Assembly: GCA_041164825.1 (NCBI GenBank)
Contig: JBEAOO010000002.1
Coordinates: 13,768-77,767 of the forward strand
DNA: 64,000 nucleotides
Direction: 5' to 3'
Source: JBEAOO01 sp041164825
GTDB taxonomy: Bacteria > Pseudomonadota > Gammaproteobacteria > Burkholderiales > Burkholderiaceae_C
The notes beneath the pieces are model-generated. The model ran no database searches, was not told the origin of the DNA, and was given only the letters and a program-made list of their open reading frames with translations. This document shows positions 19,810 through 29,610 of the stretch, one piece after another. The position numbers and the translations under genes were made by a program. Position 1 is the stretch's first letter, and each line of letters begins with the position of its first letter.

Positions 19810-21498
19810 ATGGTGTGGCGGCTGACCCCCCAAGTCACGCAGGCACCGCGCCGGCGCTGGCCCGTGTGGCCCGAGGCCCTGGGCCTGGGTTTGCTCTACG
19901 CCGCCGCCGCGATGCTCAGCCTGCACACGCCGCGCGACCCCGGGGAGATTCCCAACCTCTGGCTGGCCAATGCCGCTGCCGTGGCCGTGATGTGCACCAG
20001 CAGACGCGAGCGTTGGCCCTGGCAGCTGGCCGCGTGTTTGTTGGCCAATCTGGCGGTCAATTCGATGCAGGGGCACGCGCTGCTCGGCTCGCTCGCGTTT
20101 TTGCTTTGCAACGGCCTGGAGTGTCTGCTGGGCGCCTGGCTCTTGAGCCGTGCGCAGGTGCAATTCACCGGCTTGCGCACGCCCCGCGCCATGCTGTGGC
20201 TGTTGTTTGCGGGTGCCTTGCTGCCGCCGCTGTTTGGCGCCTCCTTGGCGGCCTTGGTGGTGTCTTTGCAGCTGGGGGCCAGCCCACTCGCCGTGTGGCA
20301 AAACTGGTTCCAGGGCTCGGCCTTGGGCTCGGTGGCGTGGCTGGCCGGGCTGGTCACCTGGCGCATTGAGCCCTGGCCGGTGCTGCGCAAATCGCTGCTC
20401 CACCTGCGGCTGTTGGCGATGGTCATGGTGTCGGTGGGGGTGGCGCTGTTGGCCATGGTGCACACGCCGTATCCCTTCGTGTTCCTGGCCTTTCCGCTGC
20501 TGCTGTCCGCCACGCTGGTCGACCTGAGCGCTTTGCTGCTGCTGACTTGGTTGGTCGGCATGACGGCGGTGGTGGCGCTGGGCTACGGCGTGTTGCAGCC
20601 GCCGCCCACCGTGGCGCGTTGGCAGTCGGTTTACCTCTATGCGGCGCTGGCCGCCTCGCTGCTGCCCGCGCAACTGCTGGCCGCCGCCATGGCCGGCATG
20701 CGCGACAGCCATGCCGAACTCGCCGCCCGCACGGCCGATCTCAAGCGCGCCAACGAAGGGCTGGAGCAGTTTGTGCGCATGGTCTCGCACGACATGCGCG
20801 AGCCAGTGAACACCATCGTGCAGTTCAGCGCCTTGGTGCAGCAAGACCACGAGGCCGTGCTGCCGTCCGATGCGCGCAGCTACCTGTCGCTCGTGCACAC
20901 CGCGGGCCTGCGCATGCGCCGCATGTTGGATGAATTGCTGCGCTTTGTGCGCCTGCAGCATGGCACGCTGGAGGCGCTGCGGCCCGTGTCGCTGGGTGCG
21001 GTGGTGCAAGAGGCGCTGGACGCGCTGGCCAGCGGCATCCGCGCGTCCGGTGCGCAGATCCGCGTGGCCTCCGACCTGCCCACAGTGCAAGGCAACGAGG
21101 CCTTGCTGGGCCTGCTGGTCCAGAACCTGCTGTCGAACGCGCTGAAGTTTGTGCCCGCTGGCGGCGTGCCGCAGGTGGAGGTGTTGGCGGTGGACGCAGC
21201 GCCTGGCAGCGAGTGGGTGCAGCTCAGCGTGATCGACCACGGCATCGGCGTGGCCGAGGTCGATCAGCCGCGCTTGTTTCAGCCCTTTTTGCGCCTGAAC
21301 CTGCGCAAACACTACGACGGCACGGGCTTGGGCTTGGCGCTGTGCCGGCAAATTGCCGAGGCGCACGGCGGCAGCATCACGCTCGCTTCGGTGCCCGGTT
21401 TGGGCTGCCGTTTCACGGTGACGCTGCGCCGCGGTGCGGCATGGCCCGTCGACGCTGCGGAACCCGGCGGCCTTGCGGCGCCGGGCGCTGTGAGCTGA
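19810..21498 (+). CDS. MASE1-domain sensor histidine kinase
   Basis: A 562-residue kinase. Residues ~20-300 are an eight-helix MASE1-type membrane sensor (EIPNLWLANAAAVAVMC, then LLANLAVNSMQGHALLGSLA). A short coiled segment leads to HisKA with His327 in VRMVSHDMREPVNT and a HATPase (NALKFVPAGG, DHGIGVAEVD, GTGLGLALCRQIAEAHGG). There is no receiver; the free receiver two genes upstream can serve. It begins 3 bases after the anchored binding protein, completing a three-gene operon. The stop codon sits in a hairpin shared with convergent metG. Confidence 0.92.
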   Translation: MVWRLTPQVTQAPRRRWPVWPEALGLGLLYAAAAMLSLHTPRDPGEIPNLWLANAAAVAVMCTSRRERWPWQLAACLLANLAVNSMQGHALLGSLAFLLCNGLECLLGAWLLSRAQVQFTGLRTPRAMLWLLFAGALLPPLFGASLAALVVSLQLGASPLAVWQNWFQGSALGSVAWLAGLVTWRIEPWPVLRKSLLHLRLLAMVMVSVGVALLAMVHTPYPFVFLAFPLLLSATLVDLSALLLLTWLVGMTAVVALGYGVLQPPPTVARWQSVYLYAALAASLLPAQLLAAAMAGMRDSHAELAARTADLKRANEGLEQFVRMVSHDMREPVNTIVQFSALVQQDHEAVLPSDARSYLSLVHTAGLRMRRMLDELLRFVRLQHGTLEALRPVSLGAVVQEALDALASGIRASGAQIRVASDLPTVQGNEALLGLLVQNLLSNALKFVPAGGVPQVEVLAVDAAPGSEWVQLSVIDHGIGVAEVDQPRLFQPFLRLNLRKHYDGTGLGLALCRQIAEAHGGSITLASVPGLGCRFTVTLRRGAAWPVDAAEPGGLAAPGAVS

Positions 21499-21519
21499 GC
21501 GCCGGAGCGGCGCCTCAGC
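21494..21519. terminator. Hairpin enclosing both stop codons (kinase / metG)
   Basis: GCTGAGCGCC (21494-21503) pairs with GGCGCCTCAGC (21509-21519) with a single bulged base, loop GGAGC. It contains TGA of the kinase and the complement of the metG stop. No T-tract; likely a bidirectional terminator. Confidence 0.5.
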
Positions 21520-23557
21520 GCACCCGCATGCCCGGCTGCGCGCCCGGCCAAGCTTCCATGATATAGAGGCCTGGGTGGGCTTTGTCGTCGGCATGGCTGC
21601 CGGCCAGCACCATGCCTTCGGACACGCCGAACTTCATCTTGCGCGGCGCCAGGTTGGCCACCATCAGCGTCAGCTTGCCGATCAAATCAGCCGGTTGGTA
21701 GGCCGATTTGATGCCCGAGAACACATTGCGCATGCGGCCTTCGCCCACATCGAGCGTGAGGCGCAGCAGCTTGTCGCTGCCTTCCACGGCCTCGCAATTG
21801 ACGATCTTGGCGATGCGCAAATCAACCTTGGCAAAGTCGTCGACCTTGATCTCGTCGGCCAGGGCCTCGCCGCCGGGCAAGACCACCGGGGCGGCGGGCG
21901 CCTCAAACAGCGCTTCCAGCATCTTCGGGTCCACGCGCTGCATCAGGTGGTTGTAGTTGCCAATGGTGTGGTGGCCGAGCGCACGCTGCGCGTCGGCAAA
22001 GCCCAGGGGCGCCACCTGCAAAAAGGCCTCGACCTGCGCGGCCAAGGCGGGCAGCACGGGCTTGAGGTAGATGGTGAGCAGGCGGAAGGCCTCGATGCAG
22101 ACGCTGCAGACATCGTGCAGCACGGCGTCGGCGCCTTCTTTTTTGGCCAGCTCCCAGGGCTTGTTGGCGTCCACGTACTCGTTGACGCGGTCGGCCAAGC
22201 CCATGATTTCGCGCAGCGCCTTGCTGTATTCGCGTGCTTCGTACAGGCCCACGACCGTGTCGGCATGGCCGCGCAAGGTGTCGAGCAGGGTGCGGCCTTC
22301 CACGCCCAGGTCGGCGCTGAGCTGGCCGTTGAAGCGCTTGCTCAAAAAGCCCGCGGCGCGGCTGGCGATGTTGATGTACTTGCCCACCAGGTCGCTGTTG
22401 ACGCGCGACACAAAGTCATCGGGGTTGAAGTCGATGTCTTCGTTGCGCGACGAGAGCTTGGCCGCCAGGTAGTAGCGCAGCCACTCGGGGTTCATGCCCA
22501 GGCTCAGGTATTTCAGCGGGTCGAGCCCGGTGCCACGGCTTTTGCTCATCTTTTCGCCGTCGTTCACGGTCATGAAGCCGTGCACGTAGACGCGGTCCGG
22601 CACCTTGCGGCCGCTGAACTTCAGCATCGCCGGCCAAAAGAGGGTGTGGAAGGTGACGATGTCTTTGCCGATGAAGTGGATCTGCTCCACCTCGGGGTCG
22701 GCCAGGTAGGCGTCGAAGTCTTCGCCCTTTTTGTCGAACCAGGCCTTGAGCGAAGCGAGGTAGCCCACCGGGGCGTCCAGCCACACATAGAAGTACTTGC
22801 CCGGCGCGTCGGGGATCTCGATGCCGAAGTAGGGCGCGTCGCGGCTGATGTCCCAGTCGTTGAGCTGGGTTTTGCCGTCCTCGTCGCGCGCGAACCATTC
22901 CTTCACCTTGTTGGCCACCTCGGCCTGCAGGCGGCCGTCTTGGGTCCAGCTCTCCAAGAACTCCACGCAGCGCGGGTCAGACAACTTGAAGAAAAAGTGC
23001 TCGCTGGTGCGCAGCACCGGCGTGGCGCCCGAGAGCGCGGAGTAGGGGTTCTTCAGCTCGGTGGGCGCGTACACCGCGCCGCAGACCTCGCAGTTGTCGC
23101 CGTACTGGTCTTTGGCGCCGCACTTGGGGCACTCGCCCTTGATGAAGCGGTCGGGCAAGAACATGCCCTTTTCGGGGTCGAAAAACTGCTCGATGGTCTT
23201 GGTCGAGATCAGCTCGTTCTTGCGCAGCGCGAGGTAGATTTCTTGCGCGAGCTGGTGGTTCTCGGGCGCGTCGGTCGAGTGCCAGTGGTCGAAGGCGATG
23301 TGGAAGCCGTCGAGGTAAGGCTTGCGGCCGGCGGCGATGTCGGCCACGAACTGCTGCGGGGTTTTGCCGGCTTTTTCCGCCGCAATCATGATCGGCGCGC
23401 CGTGCGCGTCGTCAGCACCGACGAAGTTCACCGTGTGGCCGTGCATGCGCTGGAACCGCACCCAGATGTCGGCCTGGATGTACTCCATGATGTGGCCGAT
23501 GTGGAAGTGGCCGTTGGCATACGGCAGGGCGGTGGTGACGAAGAGCTTGCGGGACAT
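21515..23557 (-). CDS. metG: Methionyl-tRNA synthetase
   Basis: Class I aminoacyl-tRNA synthetase charging tRNA-Met, 680 residues. Motifs in order: HIGH (~19-22, within [11 protein letters not shown]), a zinc-binding insert [17 protein letters not shown], tryptophan-containing active-site strand [13 protein letters not shown], and KMSKSRGT (~335-342). The C-terminal tRNA-binding domain (~575-680; [20 protein letters not shown] and [17 protein letters not shown]) is present, so this is the long, dimeric form. Divergent from apbC with 162 bp between, the usual arrangement in this group. Confidence 0.98.
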   Translation of the reverse strand: MSRKLFVTTALPYANGHFHIGHIMEYIQADIWVRFQRMHGHTVNFVGADDAHGAPIMIAAEKAGKTPQQFVADIAAGRKPYLDGFHIAFDHWHSTDAPENHQLAQEIYLALRKNELISTKTIEQFFDPEKGMFLPDRFIKGECPKCGAKDQYGDNCEVCGAVYAPTELKNPYSALSGATPVLRTSEHFFFKLSDPRCVEFLESWTQDGRLQAEVANKVKEWFARDEDGKTQLNDWDISRDAPYFGIEIPDAPGKYFYVWLDAPVGYLASLKAWFDKKGEDFDAYLADPEVEQIHFIGKDIVTFHTLFWPAMLKFSGRKVPDRVYVHGFMTVNDGEKMSKSRGTGLDPLKYLSLGMNPEWLRYYLAAKLSSRNEDIDFNPDDFVSRVNSDLVGKYINIASRAAGFLSKRFNGQLSADLGVEGRTLLDTLRGHADTVVGLYEAREYSKALREIMGLADRVNEYVDANKPWELAKKEGADAVLHDVCSVCIEAFRLLTIYLKPVLPALAAQVEAFLQVAPLGFADAQRALGHHTIGNYNHLMQRVDPKMLEALFEAPAAPVVLPGGEALADEIKVDDFAKVDLRIAKIVNCEAVEGSDKLLRLTLDVGEGRMRNVFSGIKSAYQPADLIGKLTLMVANLAPRKMKFGVSEGMVLAGSHADDKAHPGLYIMEAWPGAQPGMRVR

Positions 23558-23719
23558 CGGCGGCTCGGGTTGCAGGGGAAGGCGCGCATTTTACGGGGCG
23601 GCGCCTCCCTCTGGGCGCCTTGGGGCAAGGCCTCTGCCGGCCAAGCGCGTTCGCGCTGCAGGGACAAGCCCCCTGGGCTAGACTGAAATCCAATCCCCGC
23701 TTCTTTTGTGCCCATCCCC

Positions 23720-24811
23720 ATGCCCGTCACCGAATCCGCGCTGCTGCAAGCCCTTCAAACCGTCATCGACCCCAACACCGGCAGCGACTTCGTCAGCACC
23801 CGGCAGTTGAAAAACCTGCGCATCGATGGCGCCGAGGTGTCGTTTGATGTGGTGCTGGGCTACCCGGGCAAGAGCCAATTCGCCGCCCTGCGCACGGCGC
23901 TCTCTGAGGCCGCCCGCAGCGTGCCCGGCGTGGCCGGCGTGCATGCCAAGCTGAGCAGCCAGGTGGTGGCGCACGCCGTGCAGCGCGGCGTGGCCCTGCT
24001 GCCGAAGGTGAAAAACATCATCGCCGTGGCCTCGGGCAAGGGTGGCGTGGGCAAGAGCACCACCGCCGTCAACCTGGCCTTGGCGCTGGCCGCCGAAGGC
24101 GCCACCGTGGGCCTGCTCGACGCCGACATCTACGGCCCCAGCCAGCCCATGATGATGGGCATCAGCGGCCAGCCCGAGAGCGCCGATGGCAAGACCATGG
24201 AGCCGATGCGCAACCACGGTGTGGAGGTGATGTCGATCGGCTTTCTGGTCGATGCCGCCAACCCCATGATTTGGCGCGGCCCGATGGCCACGCAGGCGCT
24301 GGAGCAACTGCTGCGCCAAACCAACTGGGGCGACTTGGACTATTTGATCGTCGACATGCCCCCGGGCACCGGCGACATCCAGCTCACGCTGAGCCAAAAA
24401 GTGCCGCTGACCGGCGCGGTGATCGTCACCACCCCGCAGGACATCGCGCTGCTCGACGCGCGCAAGGGCCTGAAGATGTTTGAGAAAGTGGGCGTGCCCA
24501 TCCTCGGCATCGTCGAGAACATGGCCGTGCACGTGTGCACGAACTGTGGCCACGTGGAGCACATTTTTGGCGCCGATGGCGGCAAGAAGATGGCGGCCGA
24601 ATATGGCGTGGATTACCTCGGTGCGCTGCCACTGAACCTGAGCATCCGCGAGAGTGCCGACAGTGGCCGCCCCAGCGTGGTGGCCGAGCCCGAGGGCGAG
24701 ATCGCCGGCATCTACAAGGCCGTGGCGCGCCAGGTGGCGGTCAAAGTGGCCCAGCGGGCGAAGGACTTTTCGGCCAAGTTCCCCACCATCAGCATCTCCA
24801 AAGACAGCTGA
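23720..24811 (+). CDS. apbC: Mrp/ApbC/NBP35-family iron-sulfur cluster carrier ATPase
   Basis: A 363-residue P-loop ATPase that holds and delivers Fe-S clusters. An N-terminal MIP18/DUF59 domain (~1-90, with [19 protein letters not shown]) is fused to the ATPase, which has the deviant Walker [27 protein letters not shown], and the cluster-binding CTNCG pair near residue 275. ATG at 23720 is chosen over GTG at 23708. Divergent from metG and 89 bp upstream of dcd. Confidence 0.95.
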   Translation: MPVTESALLQALQTVIDPNTGSDFVSTRQLKNLRIDGAEVSFDVVLGYPGKSQFAALRTALSEAARSVPGVAGVHAKLSSQVVAHAVQRGVALLPKVKNIIAVASGKGGVGKSTTAVNLALALAAEGATVGLLDADIYGPSQPMMMGISGQPESADGKTMEPMRNHGVEVMSIGFLVDAANPMIWRGPMATQALEQLLRQTNWGDLDYLIVDMPPGTGDIQLTLSQKVPLTGAVIVTTPQDIALLDARKGLKMFEKVGVPILGIVENMAVHVCTNCGHVEHIFGADGGKKMAAEYGVDYLGALPLNLSIRESADSGRPSVVAEPEGEIAGIYKAVARQVAVKVAQRAKDFSAKFPTISISKDS

Positions 24812-24900
24812 TTGGCGGCTGTATTTCCGCTGTCTGGCGGCTGTCGCGCCACCCGCGCGCGCTGGCTCTTAAAATCAGGCCCTGTTTTGAAGGACTGGGC

Positions 24901-25476
24901 ATGAGCATCAAGAGCGACAAGTGGATCCGGCGCATGGCCGAGCAGACCGGCATGATTGAGCCGTTCGAGCCCGGCCAGGTGCGGCAAAACGCGGCCGGCG
25001 ACAAGATCGTCAGCTACGGCACCAGCAGCTACGGCTACGACATCCGCTGCGCGCCCGAGTTCAAGGTCTTCACCAACATCCACAGCACCGTGGTGGACCC
25101 GAAGAACTTCGACGAGAACAGCTTTGTGGACATCAACAAGGATGTCTGCGTCATCCCGCCCAACAGTTTCGCGCTGGCGCGCACGATGGAGTACTTCCGC
25201 ATCCCGCGCAATGTGCTGACCATTTGCCTGGGCAAGAGCACCTACGCCCGCTGCGGCATCATCGTCAACGTGACGCCCTTCGAGCCCGAGTGGGAAGGTT
25301 ATGTGACGCTGGAGTTCAGCAACACCACGCCGCTGCCCGCCAAGATTTATGCGGGCGAGGGCTGCGCGCAGGTGCTGTTTTTTGAGAGCGACCCGGACGA
25401 CGTCTGCGAGACCAGCTACAAAGACCGCGGCGGCAAGTACCAAGGCCAGCGCGGCGTGACCTTGCCCAAGACCTGA
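24901..25476 (+). CDS. dcd: dCTP deaminase
   Basis: Deaminates dCTP to dUTP, the main source of dUMP for thymidylate synthesis in Gram-negative bacteria. 191 residues, the normal length. ATG at 24901 follows GAAGGA. Diagnostic segments are [37 protein letters not shown] and the catalytic region [20 protein letters not shown] with its glutamate. The C-terminal [17 protein letters not shown] closes over the nucleotide. There is a TAAAAT box at 24870-24875 but no matching -35 element. Confidence 0.98.
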   Translation: MSIKSDKWIRRMAEQTGMIEPFEPGQVRQNAAGDKIVSYGTSSYGYDIRCAPEFKVFTNIHSTVVDPKNFDENSFVDINKDVCVIPPNSFALARTMEYFRIPRNVLTICLGKSTYARCGIIVNVTPFEPEWEGYVTLEFSNTTPLPAKIYAGEGCAQVLFFESDPDDVCETSYKDRGGKYQGQRGVTLPKT

Positions 25477-25529
25477 ACGGTGGCTGAGGCCGCCCCACAC
25501 CACCACAACAACACAGCAGGGAGAACGCC

Positions 25530-26417
25530 ATGAAATGGGAAGGCAACCGCCAGAGCGACAACGTGGAAGACGCCCGAGGTGGCGGCGGGGGTGGTTTGGG
25601 GGGCGGCTCGCGGCTCGGCGGCGGACGTGGTGTGGGCCTGGGCACGGTGGCGATTGCGCTGGTGGCGGGCTGGATTTTCGGCATCAACCCAATGACGGTG
25701 TTGAGCGTGCTGGGCGGGGTGGACGGCGGCAGCGCGCCTACCACGCAGGCGCCCGCTGGTGCGCCGCCCAAGAGCGATCCGCAAGCCGCGTTCGTCAGCA
25801 CCGTGCTGGCCGACACCGAAGACGTGTGGCGCAAGCAGTTTCAGCAACTGGGTGGCAACTACACGGTGCCCAAGCTGCGGTTGTTCAGCGGCGCCGAGCC
25901 CACGGCCTGCGGTACCGGCCAAGCGGCCATGGGCCCGTTTTATTGCCCGGGCGACCAGAAGGTCTACATCGACCTGAGCTTTTACGAGACCATGAAGAAC
26001 CGCCTGGGTGCGCCCGGCGACTTCGCCCAGGCCTATGTGATTGCGCACGAGGTGGGCCACCACGTGCAGCACCTGATGGGCATCACCGACAAGGTCGACC
26101 GCCTGCGCGGCCAAGCCAGCGAGGCGCAGCAAAACGCGATGAGCGTGCGCTTGGAGCTGCAGGCCGATTGTTTCGCCGGCATCTGGGCCCACGACTCGCA
26201 GCAAAGCAAGGGCTGGCTGGAAAACGGCGACATCGAAGAGGCGCTGAACGCCGCCACGCAAATTGGCGACGACGCGCTGCAGCGCAAATCACAAGGCACG
26301 GTGGTGCCCGAGAGCTTCACCCACGGCAGCAGCGCGCAGCGGGTGCGCTGGTTCCAGCGCGGCTTGCAAACCGGCAGCGTGCAGCAGTGCAACACCTTCG
26401 AGACGCGGCAGCTGTGA
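25530..26417 (+). CDS. YpfJ-family neutral zinc metallopeptidase
   Basis: A 295-residue membrane-anchored putative peptidase. ATG at 25530 follows AGGGAGAACGCC. Begins MKWEGNRQSDNVEDARG, then a glycine-rich stretch and a single membrane helix (~35-58). The C-terminal domain carries the zinc-binding AHEVGHHVQHLMG and the third-ligand region LELQADCFAGIWAH. YpfJ proteins face the periplasm; substrate unknown. Spacing suggests independent expression from dcd. Confidence 0.92.
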   Translation: MKWEGNRQSDNVEDARGGGGGGLGGGSRLGGGRGVGLGTVAIALVAGWIFGINPMTVLSVLGGVDGGSAPTTQAPAGAPPKSDPQAAFVSTVLADTEDVWRKQFQQLGGNYTVPKLRLFSGAEPTACGTGQAAMGPFYCPGDQKVYIDLSFYETMKNRLGAPGDFAQAYVIAHEVGHHVQHLMGITDKVDRLRGQASEAQQNAMSVRLELQADCFAGIWAHDSQQSKGWLENGDIEEALNAATQIGDDALQRKSQGTVVPESFTHGSSAQRVRWFQRGLQTGSVQQCNTFETRQL

Positions 26418-26445
26418 TGTGCCGCACCGCGCGCCACACCGCGCC

Positions 26446-26853
26446 ATGAAACGCGCCCGGCTCGCCTCGGCGCCGCTGATCGAGGCCTGGTTCGACATGC
26501 TGGCCGGCGATGCCCGCCCGCACGCACGCCGCCTGCGCCAACTGGTGCAGGCGGCGGTGCCCGAGCTGGGCCTGAGCATCAAATGGGGCAACCTGCTGTT
26601 TGTGCTGCCCGACGGTCGCCACGCGCTGGCGCTGGCCGCGCAAAAGGCGCACCTGAACCTGCAGTGCTTCAGCGGCCACGCCTTGCAGGAGCGATTCCCG
26701 ATGCTCGATGGCAACGGCAAAGGCCTGCGCAGCCTGAAATGCCGCCACAGCCAACCTCTGGACGAGGCGCTGGTGACGGCGCTGACGCTGGCCTGCGTGC
26801 AAGCTGTGCGCGACGACGCTGCGGCCGGCGCAGAGGCTGACGCCTCAGACTGA
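26446..26853 (+). CDS. DUF1801 (YdhG-like) domain protein
   Basis: A 135-residue soluble protein. ATG at 26446 lies 28 bp after the metallopeptidase stop. The DUF1801 core shows as ARRLRQLVQAAVPELGLSIK, WGNLLFVLPDG, then KAHLNLQCFSGHALQERFP and a Lys/Arg-containing LRSLKCRHSQPLD. The fold resembles frataxin (CyaY)-like proteins; biochemical role not known. Stop lies inside a small palindrome (26842-26856). Confidence 0.82.
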   Translation: MKRARLASAPLIEAWFDMLAGDARPHARRLRQLVQAAVPELGLSIKWGNLLFVLPDGRHALALAAQKAHLNLQCFSGHALQERFPMLDGNGKGLRSLKCRHSQPLDEALVTALTLACVQAVRDDAAAGAEADASD

Positions 26854-26856
26854 GGC
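26842..26856. terminator. Palindrome over the stop codon of the DUF1801 gene
   Basis: GCCTCAG-A-CTGAGGC, containing TGA at 26851-26853. An overlapping alternative stem (GAGGC-TGAC-GCCTC) lies at 26833-26846. Located between convergent genes; no T-tract. Confidence 0.4.
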
Positions 26857-26882
26857 CTCGGTCCACGGGCTGCGCCGCGCCT

Positions 26883-28028
26883 TCAATACGTGCCCGGCTG
26901 CAAGATGCCGCGGTCGACGTTGGTGAGTTGGGTGTGGCCACAAAAAGCCATCGTCACGTCCAGCTCTTTGTGGATGATCTGCAGCGCCTTGGTGACACCC
27001 GCTTCGCCCATCGCGCCCAGGCCGTAGACCATGGCGCGGCCAATCATCGTGCCGCGCGCACCCAGGGCCCAGGCCTTGAGCACGTCCTGGCCCGAGCGCA
27101 CGCCGCCGTCCATCCACACCTCGATCTGCGCGCCCACAGCTTCCACAATCGGCGGCAGGGCCTTGATGCTGGACAGCGCACCATCGAGCTGGCGGCCGCC
27201 GTGGTTGCTGACCACGATCGCATCGGCGCCGCTGGCCACGGCCAGGCGCGCGTCTTCCACGTCTTGAATGCCCTTCAAGATCAGCTTGCCGCCCCATTGC
27301 TGTTTGACCCAGGCCACATCGGCCCAGGACAGGCGCGGGTCGAATTGCTCATTGGTCCAGGCCGAGAGCGAGCGCATGTCGCTCACGCCTTCGACGTGGC
27401 CGACCAGGTTGCGGAAGGTGTGGCGTTGGGTGCCCAACATGCCCAGGCACCAACGTGGCTTGGTGGCCAGGTTGATGATGTTGCGCAGCGTGGGGCGGGG
27501 CGGGGCGGTGAGGCCGTTTTTCAGGTCTTTGTGGCGCTGGCCGATCACCTGCAAATCGAGTGTGAGCACCAGGGCGCTGCACTTGGCGGCGCGGGCGCGC
27601 TCAATCATCCGGCTCATGGCCTGGCGGTCGCGCATCATGTAGAGCTGGAACCAGAACGGCGCCGAGGTGTTCTCGGCGATGTCCTCGATCGAGCAGATGC
27701 TCATGGTCGAGAGCGTGAACGGGATGCCGAATTTCTCGGCCGCCTTGGCTGCCTTGATCTCGCCATCGGCGTGCTGCATGCCGGTCAGGCCCACCGGGGC
27801 GATGGCCACCGGCATCTTCACCGCCTGGCCCACCATGGTGGTGGCGGTGCTGCGGTTTTCCATGTTCACGGCCACGCGTTGGCGCAGCTTGATGGTTTGG
27901 AAATCGGCCTCGTTGGCGCGGTAGGTGCTCTCGGTCCACGAGCCGGAATCGGCGTAGTCGTAGAACATGCGCGGCACGCGTTTCTCGGCCAGCACGCGCA
28001 GGTCTTCAATCTCGGTGATCACGGGCAT
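26883..28028 (-). CDS. lldD: FMN-dependent alpha-hydroxy acid dehydrogenase, probable L-lactate dehydrogenase
   Basis: A 381-residue member of the lactate dehydrogenase/glycolate oxidase family, which oxidises L-2-hydroxy acids and passes electrons to the quinone pool. It begins with RVPRMFYDYADSGSWTE; FMN contacts include IAPVGLTGMQHADGE and FWFQLYMMRDR. The catalytic His-Gly-Gly segment is SNHGGRQLDGALSS, followed by DGGVRSGQDVLKA. The length fits LldD, which is membrane-associated. No lactate permease or LldR-type regulator is adjacent, so lactate as substrate is probable but not proven (mandelate is a possible alternative). Confidence 0.88.
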   Translation of the reverse strand: MPVITEIEDLRVLAEKRVPRMFYDYADSGSWTESTYRANEADFQTIKLRQRVAVNMENRSTATTMVGQAVKMPVAIAPVGLTGMQHADGEIKAAKAAEKFGIPFTLSTMSICSIEDIAENTSAPFWFQLYMMRDRQAMSRMIERARAAKCSALVLTLDLQVIGQRHKDLKNGLTAPPRPTLRNIINLATKPRWCLGMLGTQRHTFRNLVGHVEGVSDMRSLSAWTNEQFDPRLSWADVAWVKQQWGGKLILKGIQDVEDARLAVASGADAIVVSNHGGRQLDGALSSIKALPPIVEAVGAQIEVWMDGGVRSGQDVLKAWALGARGTMIGRAMVYGLGAMGEAGVTKALQIIHKELDVTMAFCGHTQLTNVDRGILQPGTY

Positions 28029-28201
28029 CGCTTGTCTCCAGCTTGTGGGTGTTCTTGAAAATCAGCGGCGATGCTAAATCGCGGCCTGCGGCAGCGGGCT
28101 GAAAAATTCTCAGGTGGCGGCTGAAATCCTGCCGCGCCTTCGGCCCTTGCTTGGCGCTTGCTCTGCCCTTGCTCGGCAGTTGCCGCGCGCGCAGGCCGGG
28201 C

Positions 28202-29452
28202 TCAAACCGTGCCCGACCCGTCGCCCAAGCCGCCGCCAGCGTCGCCAAACAGCGGCAGGTTCTCGCTCACGTGCAGCGCGCCGCCATGGCTGCCACCTTC
28301 GGGCCAGCGGCCGGTGAGCGGCGGCTGGGCGAGCTCGCTCACCGCCTGCAAGCCGCCCGCGCGCACGCCCAGGAGCCGCAAGCGCTGGCTCAGATCCACG
28401 CGCTTCAAGCACTGGCCGGCCGCGTGGCGGATGGTGGTGGCGTCGAGCGTGTGGGCGGGCAGGGTGAGGTCGCGGGTGACGATGCGGAAATCGTCGTAAC
28501 GCAGCTTGATGCCGATGGTGCGGGCGGCGTAGCCCTTGCGCACCAGATCGGCGGCCAGGCGCACGCACAGGTCGGTGAAGATGGGCGTGAGCCGGGCGCG
28601 GTCGCGCACAGGGTGCAGGTCGCGCTCGAGCGTGGTTTCGCGGCTGATGGAGCGCGGCTCGCTGTGGGTCACCACCGCCCGCTCATCGCGCCCGTGGGCG
28701 GCTGCGTGCAGCCAGGCGCCGTAGTTGCTCCCAAACGCTTGCTGCAGCATCAGGGGGTCGGCCGCGGCCAGCTCACCAATGGTGTGGATGCCGAGCGCGG
28801 TGAGCCGCTCGCTGGCCTTCGGGCCGATGCCGTTGATCTTGCGCGCCGCCAGTGGCCAGATGCGGGCGGGGATGTCGGCCGCCGTCAGCAGGGTGAGGCC
28901 ATTGGGTTTGTCGAGATCGGAGCCTATTTTGGAGAGCAGCTTGTTGGGGCTGATGCCGACCGAGCAGGTCAGACCGGTGGCTTGGAACACCGCCGCCCGC
29001 AGCGCCGTGCCGATGGCGCGCCCGCCATCGTCGGCCACGCCGGGCACCTCGCTGAGGTCGATGTAGATCTCATCAATGCCGCGGTCTTCCACGTGCGGCG
29101 TGAGCGCGCGCACGGCGGCTTTGAACAAGCGCGAGTGGTGGCGGTAGGACTCGAAATCGACCGGCAGCAGCACCGCATCAGGCGCGAGTGCGGCGGCTTT
29201 CATCATGCCCATGGCCGAGTGCACGCCCAGCGCGCGCGCCTCGTAGGTGGAGGTGGTGATGACGCCGCGGCCGGTGTAGTCGCGCAGTTGGGCGAAGCGG
29301 TGGCCGCCACCTGGCAGCAGCTCGGGCTGGTGGTCGCGGCTGCCGCCGATCACCACCGCTTGCCCGCGCAGCGCGGGGTAGCGCAGCAGCTCGACCGACG
29401 CGTAGAAGGCGTCCATGTCGAGGTGGGCGATGAAGCGGGGTGGGGTGGGCAT
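28202..29452 (-). CDS. dinB: DNA polymerase IV (Y-family translesion polymerase)
   Basis: A 416-residue error-prone polymerase that bypasses DNA lesions. Catalytic acidic residues lie in HLDMDAFYASVE near the N-terminus and in DRGIDEIYIDLSE; TCSVGISPNKLLSKIGSDL and the thumb INGIGPKASERLTALGI are also present. The little-finger domain follows; the last ~50 residues are low-complexity and no strong clamp-binding motif was recognised. The start ATG (complement of 29450-29452) must be upstream of the first catalytic Asp. It lies 2 bases from a perfect LexA box and has no Shine-Dalgarno sequence. Confidence 0.96.
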   Translation of the reverse strand: MPTPPRFIAHLDMDAFYASVELLRYPALRGQAVVIGGSRDHQPELLPGGGHRFAQLRDYTGRGVITTSTYEARALGVHSAMGMMKAAALAPDAVLLPVDFESYRHHSRLFKAAVRALTPHVEDRGIDEIYIDLSEVPGVADDGGRAIGTALRAAVFQATGLTCSVGISPNKLLSKIGSDLDKPNGLTLLTAADIPARIWPLAARKINGIGPKASERLTALGIHTIGELAAADPLMLQQAFGSNYGAWLHAAAHGRDERAVVTHSEPRSISRETTLERDLHPVRDRARLTPIFTDLCVRLAADLVRKGYAARTIGIKLRYDDFRIVTRDLTLPAHTLDATTIRHAAGQCLKRVDLSQRLRLLGVRAGGLQAVSELAQPPLTGRWPEGGSHGGALHVSENLPLFGDAGGGLGDGSGTV

Positions 29453-29454
29453 GG

Positions 29455-29470
29455 CTGTATGAATATACAG
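29455..29470 (-). promoter_or_regulatory. LexA (SOS) box of dinB
   Basis: CTGTATGAATATACAG matches the LexA consensus CTGT-N8-ACAG exactly. It is 2 bases upstream of the dinB start codon, implying SOS control of dinB. Confidence 0.88.
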
Positions 29471-29610
29471 CCTGCGGGCGACTCAACTTCACCGACGTGG
29501 GGCCTGCATTCACAGATCTTTACCGCCACGACAAGCCGGCTTCACCCTTGGCGCCGACCATGAAGTCCTGCTTGAGAAACAAGCTGCCTTTTTCACCCCA
29601 GGAGACTCTG

